From contig CAVPVK010000015.1 of the NCBI GenBank assembly GCA_963709175.1, positions 124,001-188,000 on the forward strand: a DNA stretch of 64,000 nt, given 5' to 3'. Position numbers and translations under genes: made by a program. Below, in pieces: positions 34,198 through 43,382 of the stretch; positions within the stretch are counted from its first letter, which is position 1; each line of letters begins with the position of its first letter. Source of the DNA: JANXQG01 sp963709175 (lineage in GTDB: Bacteria > Planctomycetota > Planctomycetia > Pirellulales > Thermoguttaceae). The notes beneath the pieces are model-generated. The model ran no database searches. It saw only the letters and a list, made by a program, of their open reading frames with translations, and was not told the origin of the DNA.

Positions 34198-35202
34198 ATG
34201 AGCATAGGCACGGTCCCACCCCTGGCCCAATGGAAACGATGGCAACCGACACCGCCTGTACTGGCCGCGTGGGGTGTCTTGTTGGTGGCGTTTCTTCTCA
34301 CGTATTGGGAAACGCTGTTTCATATCGTGGGTGTCTGGTGGCGTACGCCCGACTACCAGTATGCGTTCTTCGTGCCGCCGTTCGCCGCCTTCCTGCTGTG
34401 GCAGCGGCAAGAGATGGTCGATCCCTGGCCGAACCGGGGTTCATGGTGGGGAATCCCTTTTCTCCTGGTGTTTGCCCTGGTTCGTTGGCTGAATCTCTTC
34501 CTCAACTACGAGAGAGACATCGATTCGCTCTTGTTCTTCCTGGCGGGCATGACGCTGATTATTGGCGGATGGCGTGCGTTGCGGTGGGCGTGGCCTTCGA
34601 TAGTTTTCCTTTTTTTCATGGTGCCCTTGCCAGACTCCGTTGCCCAGCTGTTGGGGCTGAAGCTGCAACGCGTTGCCACGCTGATGAGCGTCTACGTCCT
34701 GCAGACCGTTGGCATACCCGCGATTTCGCTGGGAGATGCCTCCAACGTCATCCAGCTCACCAAACCGGAAAACCAACTGGAAATTGCCAGGACTTGCAGC
34801 GGATTGCGAATGATGACTCTCTTCTTCGCCCTTTGCGTGGGGGCGGTGTTCGCATTGCGAGAGCCCATCTGGAAGAAGATCGTCCTGATCTTCAGTGCCG
34901 TACCAATTGCTATTATTTCCAACGTCCTGCGGATCGTGGTGACGGGCATGTTGATGGAGTGGTGGAGCAACTCTGCCGGAATGTTCTTTCACGACGAAGC
35001 GGGCTGGGTGATGATGATATGGGCAATGTTGATGATTTGGGGCGAGATGTCGCTGCTCTCGGCCTTGCTGATCGAAACGCCCACGGAAGGGCCACTTTCG
35101 TTCGGCGGACAAAGGGGTCCGCGACCGCGGCCGAGCTTCCCGCTCGGTCCCATGGCGCTCGGTCCTCGACCTGAGAAGCCGCCGGAGGCGCCGCCGGCGT
35201 AA
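34198..35202 (+). CDS. exosortase (EpsH-type transpeptidase)
   Basis: 334 residues with about eight membrane helices. It is the predicted membrane protease/transpeptidase that removes PEP-CTERM anchors. The catalytic trio is present: Cys200 in IARTCSGLRMM, Arg245 in AIISNVLRIVVTG and His265 in MFFHDEAGW. It ends with a Pro/Gly/Arg-rich cytoplasmic tail. It is followed by the Wzz/BY-kinase and EpsI genes, the usual company. Its targets include the two PEP-CTERM proteins at 2.6 and 43.4 kb. The subtype (XrtA to XrtU) cannot be settled by eye. Confidence 0.92.
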   Translation: MSIGTVPPLAQWKRWQPTPPVLAAWGVLLVAFLLTYWETLFHIVGVWWRTPDYQYAFFVPPFAAFLLWQRQEMVDPWPNRGSWWGIPFLLVFALVRWLNLFLNYERDIDSLLFFLAGMTLIIGGWRALRWAWPSIVFLFFMVPLPDSVAQLLGLKLQRVATLMSVYVLQTVGIPAISLGDASNVIQLTKPENQLEIARTCSGLRMMTLFFALCVGAVFALREPIWKKIVLIFSAVPIAIISNVLRIVVTGMLMEWWSNSAGMFFHDEAGWVMMIWAMLMIWGEMSLLSALLIETPTEGPLSFGGQRGPRPRPSFPLGPMALGPRPEKPPEAPPA

Positions 35203-35313
35203 GTCAGCGCTGGACGTTGTCGTAAAACTTGACTGCGGCCAGCTCGAAAGGGCCGCAGAACCGTGTTCAAAACCCGTTCTTCTCTGTAGCACTACTTTTC
35301 TGAGGCACACCTC

Positions 35314-37638
35314 ATGTCTATCAACGAGAATCTGACACAGCCCGACGACGAAACCCCCGAGCAAGCCATCACCGTCCAGCCGTCGGCCATGACGGCCTAC
35401 GCGGGAGCGGCCGATTGGACATCCAACGGTGAAGATGCGGAGCAGGCCGCAGTAAGCCCCTTGGCCCTGCTCCACGCCGTGCGGCGGCACTGGCTGGTGA
35501 TTTTTTCGACGGGCCTGGCGTGTGCGGGCCTGGCCGGTACTGCCCTCTTCTTGGCTCTTAGGCCCCAATACAAGGCCGAAGCGACTTTGGAACTGAGACC
35601 CTCCGATCCCAGGCTTCTTACAGCCGGTCCTGACGAAGCCCAGCGCGGCGTGTCTAACGAGTTCGAGATCTTCCGCGACACGCAGCAGCACTTGGTGAAG
35701 AACTACAACGTGATTAAGACGGCCATTAACGATCCAAGATTGAAAACGCGCCCGTGCATCGCCCGCGAGGACGCCAGGCATAACGCCATCGCCTGGCTGA
35801 CTGAGGCGGTCAGTGTCAGTTTTCCCACCAAAGCGGCCGGCGTCATGCTGGTCAGTTCCACGCAACCGGATAAGGATGACGCCACGGCCATCGTCAACGC
35901 CGTGGTGGAAGCCTATATGACTCAGGTGGTCGATAAAGATAGGATCCTGCGGCGCGAGCGGCTCGCGCAACTCACCGAGATTTCGATCAACAAGGAGGAC
36001 GAGGTCCGAAAGAAGCGAGAGCAATTAAAACAGGAGCTTGCCAACATGGGTTTCGGCGACGACGAGACCATGAAGACCCGAACCGCCATGGCCGCCGCCA
36101 TGTACTCCGAGTTCGAACGGCAGTTTCAGTTGATGCGGGCCGAGCACCGGGTGGTTGCGGGTAAACTTGAGGATGCCAAGGCCAGCTTGAAGGATATCGA
36201 ATCACCGGATGCGGAAATTCCCCAAACGGAAATCGTCATGCTCCTCAATACCAATCCGCTCTATCGCGAATTGCAGACCCGCCTGGGTTACCTCGACCAA
36301 CTGGAGAGGATGCACACTGTGACTGCAATGCCGGGAGTTAAGGAGCCCCCTGTTTACCAGCGAAGCAAGGCAGAACACGCCGCGACGAAGGCCCAGCTTG
36401 ATGACTTGGAATCAAAATCGCGTGATATGGTTAGAAATGCCAAGCGGATTGGTTTGCAATCGGACATCAAGCACTTGGAAAGGCAACTGGAGGTTTCGAC
36501 CGACCAAATCGCGAGCTATGAGAAGGAAGTCGAGAAGAAAAGGGCCGAAGCCGAAAACGTGGGCCGCAGTTCGGTGGCGGCGCAGATGTCGCAGAACGAA
36601 GTCAATAATTTGCAAAAGATCCTCCAGGACGTGGCCGAGGAGAAGGAGCGGCTCCGTGTGGAACTCGGCGCGCCAAGCCGAGTGCTGATTATGGGCGAGC
36701 GCAGCGCGCCCGCCGCCGTGCCGGAAAACGAGACCAACGCCAAGCTGCGATTGCTGTTCATCGTTGCCGGAGCGTTGCTGGCCGGACTCCTGCCGGGCAC
36801 GGGAATCGTGCTCTGGGACCTCAGCCGGGCAAAGATCAATGCTTCCAGCGACGTTTCGAAAGGGCTGAAGGTTTCCGTTATCGGAGCGGTGCCGCGTATC
36901 CCGCCCGCCGTCATGCGGCGGCTAGGCGACGCCACGCAGCGCAGCCAGATCTGGAAAATGCGATTTACAGAGGCTGTCGACGGCGTGGCGGCCCGCTTGT
37001 TGCGAAAGGCCGAGCGCGACCAGGTGCGTGTAGTCCTGGTAAGCAGCGCGGTGGCCGGCGAAGGAAAGACGACGCTGGCCACTCAAGTGGCAATGAGCCT
37101 CGCACGAGCCCAACGGAAGACGGTGCTCGTCGATTTCGACTTGCGGCGGCCCACTTTGGACGGCGCCTTGGGACTGCCATCAGGACCGGGAATCTGCGAG
37201 GCCCTCCGCGGCCAGGGCGACGTCATTGACATGGTCCAACCAACTGAGACACCCTATCTCTCGGTGGTTACGGCCGGGTCTTGGAATCGCCGTGTGCCGG
37301 CAGATCTCAGCAGTGGCGCCGTAGGAACCCTTCTGGAACGGCTCCGCGTCAATTTCGATTTCGTCGTCATCGACAGCAGTCCCCTCCTGCCGACGGTCGA
37401 TGCGCGGCTGGTTTGCCAGCACGTGGACTCGGTGTTGCTCGCCATTTTTCGCGATGTCAGCCAAAGCAACAAGATCAAGGCGGCCCAGGAACTGTTGGAT
37501 GCCTTCGGTGTCCGCGACGTCGAGGCCGTGGTCACGGGCGGAGAAGAGCACGCCAATACCAAGCATTTGGCCTACCACGCGGCGCTGTTCGAGGATTCCG
37601 CCGACGTCGCAGGCAATGCTGGGGAAATCAAAAGCTAA
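35314..37638 (+). CDS. Wzz-type chain-length regulator fused to a BY-kinase-like ATPase
   Basis: 774 residues. First membrane helix at about 65-90 (HWLVIFSTGLACAGLAGTALFLAL), a long periplasmic coiled-coil region to about 470, a second helix (LLFIVAGALLAGLLPGTGIVLW), then a cytoplasmic kinase-like domain: Walker A AGEGKTT at about 581-587, Walker A' VLVDFDLRRP and Walker B FVVIDSSP. This is the one-piece Wzc/VpsO layout that controls polymer length and export. The usual C-terminal Tyr cluster is missing: the tail has a single Tyr (LAYHAALFEDS). The helix between the domains is on the cytoplasmic side of EPS export. Confidence 0.9.
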   Translation: MSINENLTQPDDETPEQAITVQPSAMTAYAGAADWTSNGEDAEQAAVSPLALLHAVRRHWLVIFSTGLACAGLAGTALFLALRPQYKAEATLELRPSDPRLLTAGPDEAQRGVSNEFEIFRDTQQHLVKNYNVIKTAINDPRLKTRPCIAREDARHNAIAWLTEAVSVSFPTKAAGVMLVSSTQPDKDDATAIVNAVVEAYMTQVVDKDRILRRERLAQLTEISINKEDEVRKKREQLKQELANMGFGDDETMKTRTAMAAAMYSEFERQFQLMRAEHRVVAGKLEDAKASLKDIESPDAEIPQTEIVMLLNTNPLYRELQTRLGYLDQLERMHTVTAMPGVKEPPVYQRSKAEHAATKAQLDDLESKSRDMVRNAKRIGLQSDIKHLERQLEVSTDQIASYEKEVEKKRAEAENVGRSSVAAQMSQNEVNNLQKILQDVAEEKERLRVELGAPSRVLIMGERSAPAAVPENETNAKLRLLFIVAGALLAGLLPGTGIVLWDLSRAKINASSDVSKGLKVSVIGAVPRIPPAVMRRLGDATQRSQIWKMRFTEAVDGVAARLLRKAERDQVRVVLVSSAVAGEGKTTLATQVAMSLARAQRKTVLVDFDLRRPTLDGALGLPSGPGICEALRGQGDVIDMVQPTETPYLSVVTAGSWNRRVPADLSSGAVGTLLERLRVNFDFVVIDSSPLLPTVDARLVCQHVDSVLLAIFRDVSQSNKIKAAQELLDAFGVRDVEAVVTGGEEHANTKHLAYHAALFEDSADVAGNAGEIKS

Positions 37639-37658
37639 ACTAGATTGGGAGTGGAAAG

Positions 37659-38327
37659 ATGAATCATATCTTGATTCGCATGGGAGTTGTCATCGGGACT
37701 TTGGCCACAGTGCAAATGGGGTTGTGGTACGTCGGTTTGGTTACTCACCCCACGGTCGTGGATCCGCGGATTCCCATCACGGACTTTCCCCGCACGATCA
37801 ATGTGCCGACGGGCACTTGGGAAGGGAAGGACGCGCAACTGGACGCCCGTACGTTCAACGAGACCCAAGCCGAGACCGCCGTCTCGCGGAGCTACACGAA
37901 GCAGAACCTGAGACTGTCGTTTCTCCTCGCCGAGTACAAGAGTCCCCACGATGGGCTCTATCACAATCCCATGAACTGCTACCACACCCACGGATTCACC
38001 CTCGAGGACGAGACCAAGCTGCCCCTGCAGGCCCCCAATCGCCCCGACAGCGTTCTCAGCGTCTCGACTTGGTCCGGCAACGGTGAGCGGGTGATTGTCG
38101 CCTACTGGTACGAAGTGGGCGACCATACGATGTTCGAACGCCAAGACCTGCTCAAGACCCAATGGGCCATGCGCGGCAAGTCCCGATGGCCGATCATGTT
38201 CAAAGTCCTACTGGAGATTCCGGCCGGCGACTCCGAACAGTCGAAGGGCGAGGCGAAGGCCGAACTCCTCGGCATGGCGCAGTCCGTGCGGCAGTGGTTG
38301 GGCAACGCCCAGCCCGTCGTAAATTGA
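37659..38327 (+). CDS. exosortase-associated EpsI-family protein
   Basis: 222 residues. One N-terminal membrane helix (MGVVIGTLATVQMGLWYVGLV), then a periplasmic domain of the EpsI/DUF3485 type: PRTINVPTGTWEGKD, LAEYKSPHDGLYHNPMNCYHTHGFTLED, VIVAYWYEVGDHTMFERQDLLKTQWAMRGKSRWPIMFKVLLE. Found beside or fused to exosortases; it probably helps process or couple PEP-CTERM proteins to EPS export. It starts 20 bases after the BY-kinase gene. Confidence 0.85.
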   Translation: MNHILIRMGVVIGTLATVQMGLWYVGLVTHPTVVDPRIPITDFPRTINVPTGTWEGKDAQLDARTFNETQAETAVSRSYTKQNLRLSFLLAEYKSPHDGLYHNPMNCYHTHGFTLEDETKLPLQAPNRPDSVLSVSTWSGNGERVIVAYWYEVGDHTMFERQDLLKTQWAMRGKSRWPIMFKVLLEIPAGDSEQSKGEAKAELLGMAQSVRQWLGNAQPVVN

Positions 38328-38364
38328 CCTTGAGCTAAGCATCTGTAGAACGGATAGGCAACCG

Positions 38365-40470
38365 ATGAATCCCAGCGATCGAATGGCGGCGGCGGAACCG
38401 CTTGCCGAGGGGCAACGTGCCGCCGGCCGGGTGGACGGCGGATTCTGGAGAGGCTTACTGCAGGCGGCACAGCGGCAGGGAAAGAGCTACTTCAAACTCC
38501 GCGTGGGTATGATGGCCAGCATGCACCTTGCCGTGTTCGGACTGGTCTATGGGACGGCTTTCTTGCTCCGCTTTGATTTTGCCGTCAAGCCTGACGATAT
38601 GCGGATCTTTTGGGCAACGCTTCCCTCGGTCTTGGCGATCAAGTTCATCGTATTCCTGATTGCGGGCCAGTACGAGGGCTGGTGGACGTACATAACTTTC
38701 GCCGACCTGGTGGCCCTGGTGCGGTACTCCTTGGCGGCCACCTTCTTTATCGCCGCGGGCCAGTATTTCCTCGGGTTGGGCTTTTACATCCCGCGAGCGG
38801 TCATGGTCATGGATTGCCTGGGATCGATCGCGGTACTGGGCGCATTGCGCGGCGCCTGGCGTCTTTACCGTGAGCAGTTCTGGCCGATCCTCAATCCGGG
38901 CGATTTTCGTTGGGCCCTGTTGGTGGGCAACGATCATGCCACGGGCCTGCTGGCCAGCCAGATGCAAACGTATCGGGAATTGCCCTATCGCGTTCGCGGC
39001 CTGCTGGCCATGGACGAAAGTTCTGTGGGTTCGCGGCTGGGGCAGGTCCCGGTCCTGGGCCGGTTGGAAGACGTTCGCGAGGTCGCCGCCCGTTGCTCCG
39101 CAAGCACGGTGCTGGTGACGGCGGGCAACTTGGCGGGGCCACGCTTGCGGAACCTCATGGACGCGTGCAAGCACTCGGGGTTAGAGCTGAAGATCATTCG
39201 AGGCATCCAGGACCGCTTGGACGGCGACCATCGCATCCCCATTCGAGACATCGAAATCAGCGACCTTCTTCGCCGGGCGCCGGTGCAGTTGGACATGAAC
39301 ATCATCGGGCGGCTCATCGAGAACCGCACCGTGATGGTCACTGGGGCCGGCGGCAGCATCGGGTCGGAAATCTGCCGCCAACTGCTCCGCTTCAATCCCC
39401 GCCTGGTGTTGCTGGTGGGGCGGGGCGAGAACCGCATCTTCAAGGTCGAGCGCAAACTGCGGGCAGCCTACTCCACCGCCACGCTGCAACCCTGCATCGC
39501 CGACATCACGGACGAGGCCCGCGTGCGGCAAATCTTCAGCGATTTCCGCCCCGAGGTCGTGTTCCATGCGGCGGCGCACAAGCATGTTCCGTTGATGGAA
39601 ATAAACGTCGGCGAGGCAATCCGTAATAACGTGGTCGGCACCAAAACCATGGCCGAAATGGCCCATGAGTTCGGCGTGCGGAACTTCGTTTTCATCTCCA
39701 CCGACAAGGCCGTGCATCCTTCCAGCATTATGGGCGTCTCCAAGCAGCTTGCCGAGCGCTTCGTGCATGCCATGTCGCAGGTCTCGTCGACCCGATTCAC
39801 TGTCGTACGCTTCGGCAACGTGCTGGGATCCGATGGCAGCGTGGTGCCGATCTTTCAGGACCAAATCCGCCACGGCGGCCCGATTACTGTAACCGATCCA
39901 CGCATGACCCGCTTCTTCATGACGATACCGGAGGCCTCGCAACTGGTATTGCAGGCGGCGGCAATGGGCCAAGGCGGCGAGATTTTCGTCCTCGAGATGG
40001 GAGAACCGGTCAAGATCGTCGACTTGGCCCGCGACCTGGTTCGCTTGTCCGGATTGCCGGAAAACTCCATCGAGATTTGCTTCACCGGCGTCAGGCCCGG
40101 CGAGAAGCTCTACGAAGAGCTTTACTTCGACGACGAGGAAACGCTCCCTACGGCGCATCCCAAGCTCCGGGCGGCCTACCATCGGCCGTTTACGCTTTCC
40201 GAAGTACGGCAAACGATCGCCCAATTGCAGCAATTGATTCACGCTCCCGAGGTGGAACTCCGCGACAAGCTCTGCGAGCTAGTTGAGGAATACGCCTGGC
40301 AGGTCCGCAATGTCGCTTCCGCGGTGGCTTCCCTTGACCTCGAATCGCCATTGACGCACCGACCCACTCCCGGCGCACATCCACAGAACGGCTCCGCGGC
40401 GACCCTCGCGCACAACAACGGCGACGGCGACCAACACGAGCCTGCCCCGCTCCCCGTTTCGGGCGATTGA
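38365..40470 (+). CDS. membrane UDP-sugar 4,6-dehydratase (CapD/WbpM/PglF family)
   Basis: 701 residues. Four N-terminal membrane helices (about 50-170), a CoA-binding-like middle domain (WALLVGNDHATGLLASQMQTY), and a C-terminal SDR: MVTGAGGSIGSEICRQLLRF at about 324-343, HAAAHKHVPLMEINVGEA, STDKAVHPSSIMGVSKQLAERF. The usual YxxxK Tyr is replaced by Met (MGVSK), the mark of retaining UDP-GlcNAc 4,6-dehydratases such as PglF and WbpM. It makes UDP-4-keto-6-deoxy sugar for glycans such as bacillosamine or QuiNAc. Note that the inverting dehydratase pseB lies just downstream. Confidence 0.92.
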   Translation: MNPSDRMAAAEPLAEGQRAAGRVDGGFWRGLLQAAQRQGKSYFKLRVGMMASMHLAVFGLVYGTAFLLRFDFAVKPDDMRIFWATLPSVLAIKFIVFLIAGQYEGWWTYITFADLVALVRYSLAATFFIAAGQYFLGLGFYIPRAVMVMDCLGSIAVLGALRGAWRLYREQFWPILNPGDFRWALLVGNDHATGLLASQMQTYRELPYRVRGLLAMDESSVGSRLGQVPVLGRLEDVREVAARCSASTVLVTAGNLAGPRLRNLMDACKHSGLELKIIRGIQDRLDGDHRIPIRDIEISDLLRRAPVQLDMNIIGRLIENRTVMVTGAGGSIGSEICRQLLRFNPRLVLLVGRGENRIFKVERKLRAAYSTATLQPCIADITDEARVRQIFSDFRPEVVFHAAAHKHVPLMEINVGEAIRNNVVGTKTMAEMAHEFGVRNFVFISTDKAVHPSSIMGVSKQLAERFVHAMSQVSSTRFTVVRFGNVLGSDGSVVPIFQDQIRHGGPITVTDPRMTRFFMTIPEASQLVLQAAAMGQGGEIFVLEMGEPVKIVDLARDLVRLSGLPENSIEICFTGVRPGEKLYEELYFDDEETLPTAHPKLRAAYHRPFTLSEVRQTIAQLQQLIHAPEVELRDKLCELVEEYAWQVRNVASAVASLDLESPLTHRPTPGAHPQNGSAATLAHNNGDGDQHEPAPLPVSGD

Positions 40471-40929
40471 AAGAGCCGGCTTTCCGAAGGCTGAATTCCG
40501 TGTGGCGGCCGTCACGGCGGGAGTAAGAAAGAGCATATAATTGATTATTTCGTAAGCTACCTTTGGATAAGGCTCTTCGGTCGAACCGGGCGAATCCCGC
40601 TGGTTGGCCCGTGACGCGAGTGGTCAATGCATTCATGAGGAAGGGTGGATCCCGCGTCGAACTAGCTTGCCAACAGCCCGCAATCGACCGTCGATTCCGC
40701 AAGGTCGGTATGATCTCCACGTTCCCTACCATCGGCAGCGTATCCGAATAGCGATTGCGGCCCGAAACATCGGGCGATGAACCGTCAATCTGGACCTTTA
40801 CGGCCGGCGAAGGCGGACTGATAACAACATGAAAGTATTTTTCAAAGGGGCCTTGCGCAACCCAGGGGAACGGAGTGCGCGCCGAGCGAACGTCGGCGGC
40901 TCGATATTTATGGCACTTCGAGGTATTCA
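40471..40929. other. 459-base gap before pseB
   Basis: No gene. A TATAAT (40536-40541) without a good -35, and a small perfect palindrome AATCGAC-C-GTCGATT at about 40682-40696. No sigma54 motif (TGGCAC at 40917 lacks TTGC). This break divides the exosortase/Wzz operon from the pse operon. Confidence 0.4.
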
Positions 40930-41916
40930 ATGAACCGGCAGCTCTGGCAGGAAACTTCCGTCCTCATTACCGGCGGGACCGGTTCCTTCGGCAAGAAGTG
41001 TATCGAGATCCTCCTCCGCGATTACGCGCCACGCAAGATCGTCGTCTTCAGCCGCGACGAGTTAAAACAGCACGAAATGCTCACCGGCGGTTTCGACCAT
41101 CCCAGTCTCCGCTACTTCCTGGGGGATATCCGCGACGTGGAACGTATGCGGCGGGCGATGCGCGGCATCGACATCGTGATCCATGCCGCCGCCTTGAAGC
41201 AAGTTCCGGCCTGCGAGTACAACCCGGGCGAGGCGGTCAAGACCAATGTCGACGGGGCCCGAAACCTTATCGAAGCCGCGATCGATTGCGGCGTCAAGAA
41301 AGTGCTGGGCCTGAGCACCGACAAGGCGGTCAACCCGGTCAACCTGTACGGGGCAACCAAGCTTTGCGCAGAAAAACTGCTGGTGCAGGGTAACGCCTAT
41401 TCGGCGCCCGGAGGGACCCGATTCAGTTGCACGCGCTACGGCAACGTGCTGGGCAGCCGGGGAAGCGTTATCCCCGTCTTCCGCGCCCAACGGCCCAGCG
41501 GCCGAATCACCGTAACCGACCGCCGCATGACGCGGTTCTGGCTGACATTGGACCAGGGCGTTCGCTTTGTCCTTGGCAGCATCGAGCGGATGTGCGGCGG
41601 CGAAGTCTTTATCCCCAAGATTCCCAGCATGCGGATTCTCGACTTGGCCGAGGCAATCGCCCCCGAATGCCGGGTCGAGTTTACGGGCATCCGTCCCGGC
41701 GAGAAGCTGCACGAGCTGATGATCTCGCGCGACGAGGCCCGGCACGCCGTGGAGGCCGAGGACCGCTACGTCATTCAGCCCGAGCATCCCTGGTGGGGCT
41801 CGTCGAATTGGGCCGAGGGAAAGCCCCTGGCGGACGGCTTCGAGTACACCAGCGACAACAATACGCAGTGGATGTCGATCGACGAATTGCGGACGATCAT
41901 CGGCGAGCAATGCTAG
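40930..41916 (+). CDS. pseB: UDP-GlcNAc 4,6-dehydratase (inverting), pseudaminic acid step 1
   Basis: 328 residues. NAD-binding SDR start SVLITGGTGSFGKKCIEILLRDYAPRKIVVFSRDELKQHEM, DIRDVERMRRAMRGIDIVIHAAALKQVPACEYNP, TNVDGARN, STDKAVNPVNLYGATKLCAEKL (catalytic YxxxK) and the C-terminal FTGIRPGEKLHELMISRDEAR. This is the soluble PseB type that turns UDP-GlcNAc into the L-altro 4-keto sugar, first step toward pseudaminic acid. Full length. The following gene, after 151 bases, is pseC. Confidence 0.95.
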   Translation: MNRQLWQETSVLITGGTGSFGKKCIEILLRDYAPRKIVVFSRDELKQHEMLTGGFDHPSLRYFLGDIRDVERMRRAMRGIDIVIHAAALKQVPACEYNPGEAVKTNVDGARNLIEAAIDCGVKKVLGLSTDKAVNPVNLYGATKLCAEKLLVQGNAYSAPGGTRFSCTRYGNVLGSRGSVIPVFRAQRPSGRITVTDRRMTRFWLTLDQGVRFVLGSIERMCGGEVFIPKIPSMRILDLAEAIAPECRVEFTGIRPGEKLHELMISRDEARHAVEAEDRYVIQPEHPWWGSSNWAEGKPLADGFEYTSDNNTQWMSIDELRTIIGEQC

Positions 41917-41925
41917 ATTTGGAGT

Positions 41926-41994
41926 GCGAGGCTGAACAGCAATATCAAAACGCCCCCACCGACCTCGCGTCGGTGAAGCGCGAGGCTGAACAGC
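41926..41994. repeat. 15-bp direct repeat between pseB and pseC
   Basis: GCGAGGCTGAACAGC occurs at 41926-41940 and 41980-41994, 54 bases apart, around a small hairpin (CACCGAC/GTCGGTG). A second CACCG/CGGTG-rich pair follows at 42037-42055. It could be a scar of a small element or a processing site; unknown. Confidence 0.5.
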
Positions 41995-42067
41995 TAACCA
42001 TGCCTCTCTATGTCCGGTCGTTTTTTTCCACACCCACCGGGGTAAACGCGGTGGGGGCGACACCTTG

Positions 42068-43273
42068 ATGAATACCGTATCAAGACAAAAACTCGCCATT
42101 GACGGCGGCACACCCGTCCGCGGGCGGTTGCTGCCTTATGGGCGCCAGACGATCGACGAGGATGACGTGGCCGCGGTCGTCCAGACGCTGCGGTCCGACT
42201 GGCTGACCACGGGGCCAAGAGTAGCCGAGTTCGAAAATGCCCTGGCTGCCGTTGCCGGCACGTCCGAGGCGGTCGCCGTGAGCAACGGCACGGCCGCCCT
42301 GCACGCCGCGATGTACAGCCTGGGAGTCGGCCCCGGCGACGAGGTGCTCGTGACGGCAATGACCTTTGCCGCCAGCGCCAATTGTGCCGCCTACTTGGGT
42401 GCGACGCCCGTCTTCGTCGATGTCGATCCGGATACATTGCTCATCGATCCCGACAAAGTCGAAGCTCGCATCACACCCCGCACGAAGACAATAGTGGCTG
42501 TCGATTATGCCGGCCAGCCTTGCGACTACGATGCCCTGAAGACCATTGCCGACAAGCATGGCCTGACCTTAGTTGACGATGCCTGCCACGCCATCGGCGG
42601 TTGCTACCGCGGCCGGCAGGTGGGATCGCTGGCTTTGCTGAGCGCCTTCAGTTTCCATCCCGTAAAGCATGTCGCCACGGGCGAAGGCGGGGCCGTGACG
42701 ACCGACGACGCGGAACTAGCCCGGCGGACGCGGCTGTTTCGCAATCACGGCATTACGACGGATTTTCGCGAGCGGGCCGCGCAAGGGGCCTTTGCCTACG
42801 AAATGGTCGATCTGGGGTTTAACTACCGGCTTTCCGATATCCAATGTGCCTTGGGTCTGAGCCAATTGGCCAAGCTGCCGGCGTCAGTGGCCCGGCGGCA
42901 GGCTATCGCGAGGCAGTACGACGAAGCCTTCCGTCGCCGGCCGATTGTAAAGCCGCTTGCTGTCCGCAGCGACGTGTCCCACGCATATCATCTTTACGTC
43001 ATCCGCCTGGAACTCGAGGCATTGACAACCGATCGCGCGACCGTCTTTCGCGCTTTACGGGCCGAACGCATCGGCGTGAACGTCCATTACCTTCCGGTGC
43101 ATCTGCATCCGTATTACCAAAACAACTTCGGCACCGGTCGGGGAATGTGCCCCGTGGCCGAGGCGGCTTATGAGCGAATTCTCTCGCTGCCGATGTTTCC
43201 GGCCATGAGCGACGAAGACGTCAGCGATGTGGTGGCAGCAGTGGAAAAGGTCGTGTGCCACTACCGTCGATAG
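42068..43273 (+). CDS. pseC: UDP-4-keto-6-deoxy sugar aminotransferase, pseudaminic acid step 2
   Basis: 401 residues, DegT/DnrJ/EryC1/StrS fold-type I PLP enzyme. YGRQTIDEDDVAAVVQTLRSDWLTTGPRVAEFENALA, SNGTAALHAAMYSLGVGPGDEVLVTAMTFAASANCAAYLGATPVFVDVD, VDYAGQPCDYDAL, LVDDACHAIGG, PLP Lys in SFHPVKHVATGEGGAVTT, and the C-terminal RIGVNVHYLPVHLHPYYQ. This pattern, directly after pseB, fits PseC, which aminates C4. ATG 42068 is preferred to TTG 42065. Confidence 0.93.
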   Translation: MNTVSRQKLAIDGGTPVRGRLLPYGRQTIDEDDVAAVVQTLRSDWLTTGPRVAEFENALAAVAGTSEAVAVSNGTAALHAAMYSLGVGPGDEVLVTAMTFAASANCAAYLGATPVFVDVDPDTLLIDPDKVEARITPRTKTIVAVDYAGQPCDYDALKTIADKHGLTLVDDACHAIGGCYRGRQVGSLALLSAFSFHPVKHVATGEGGAVTTDDAELARRTRLFRNHGITTDFRERAAQGAFAYEMVDLGFNYRLSDIQCALGLSQLAKLPASVARRQAIARQYDEAFRRRPIVKPLAVRSDVSHAYHLYVIRLELEALTTDRATVFRALRAERIGVNVHYLPVHLHPYYQNNFGTGRGMCPVAEAAYERILSLPMFPAMSDEDVSDVVAAVEKVVCHYRR

Positions 43274-43382
43274 GATGCAGCGAGTATAATGGAAATGCGC
43301 GAACTCTGGGGGCGGGCAGTCGCCGATTCGGCGGCCCACAAGGATCGGCAATACCTCCGACGATCGATGAGAGGATTCAAGC

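Noticed and set aside
34441..36024. 527-codon minus-strand frame spanning exosortase and BY-kinase genes
   Set aside because: Antisense to two well-supported genes; His/Gln/Arg-rich composition typical of a shadow.
39181..40242. Long minus-strand frame opposite the membrane dehydratase gene
   Set aside because: Antisense shadow without family resemblance.
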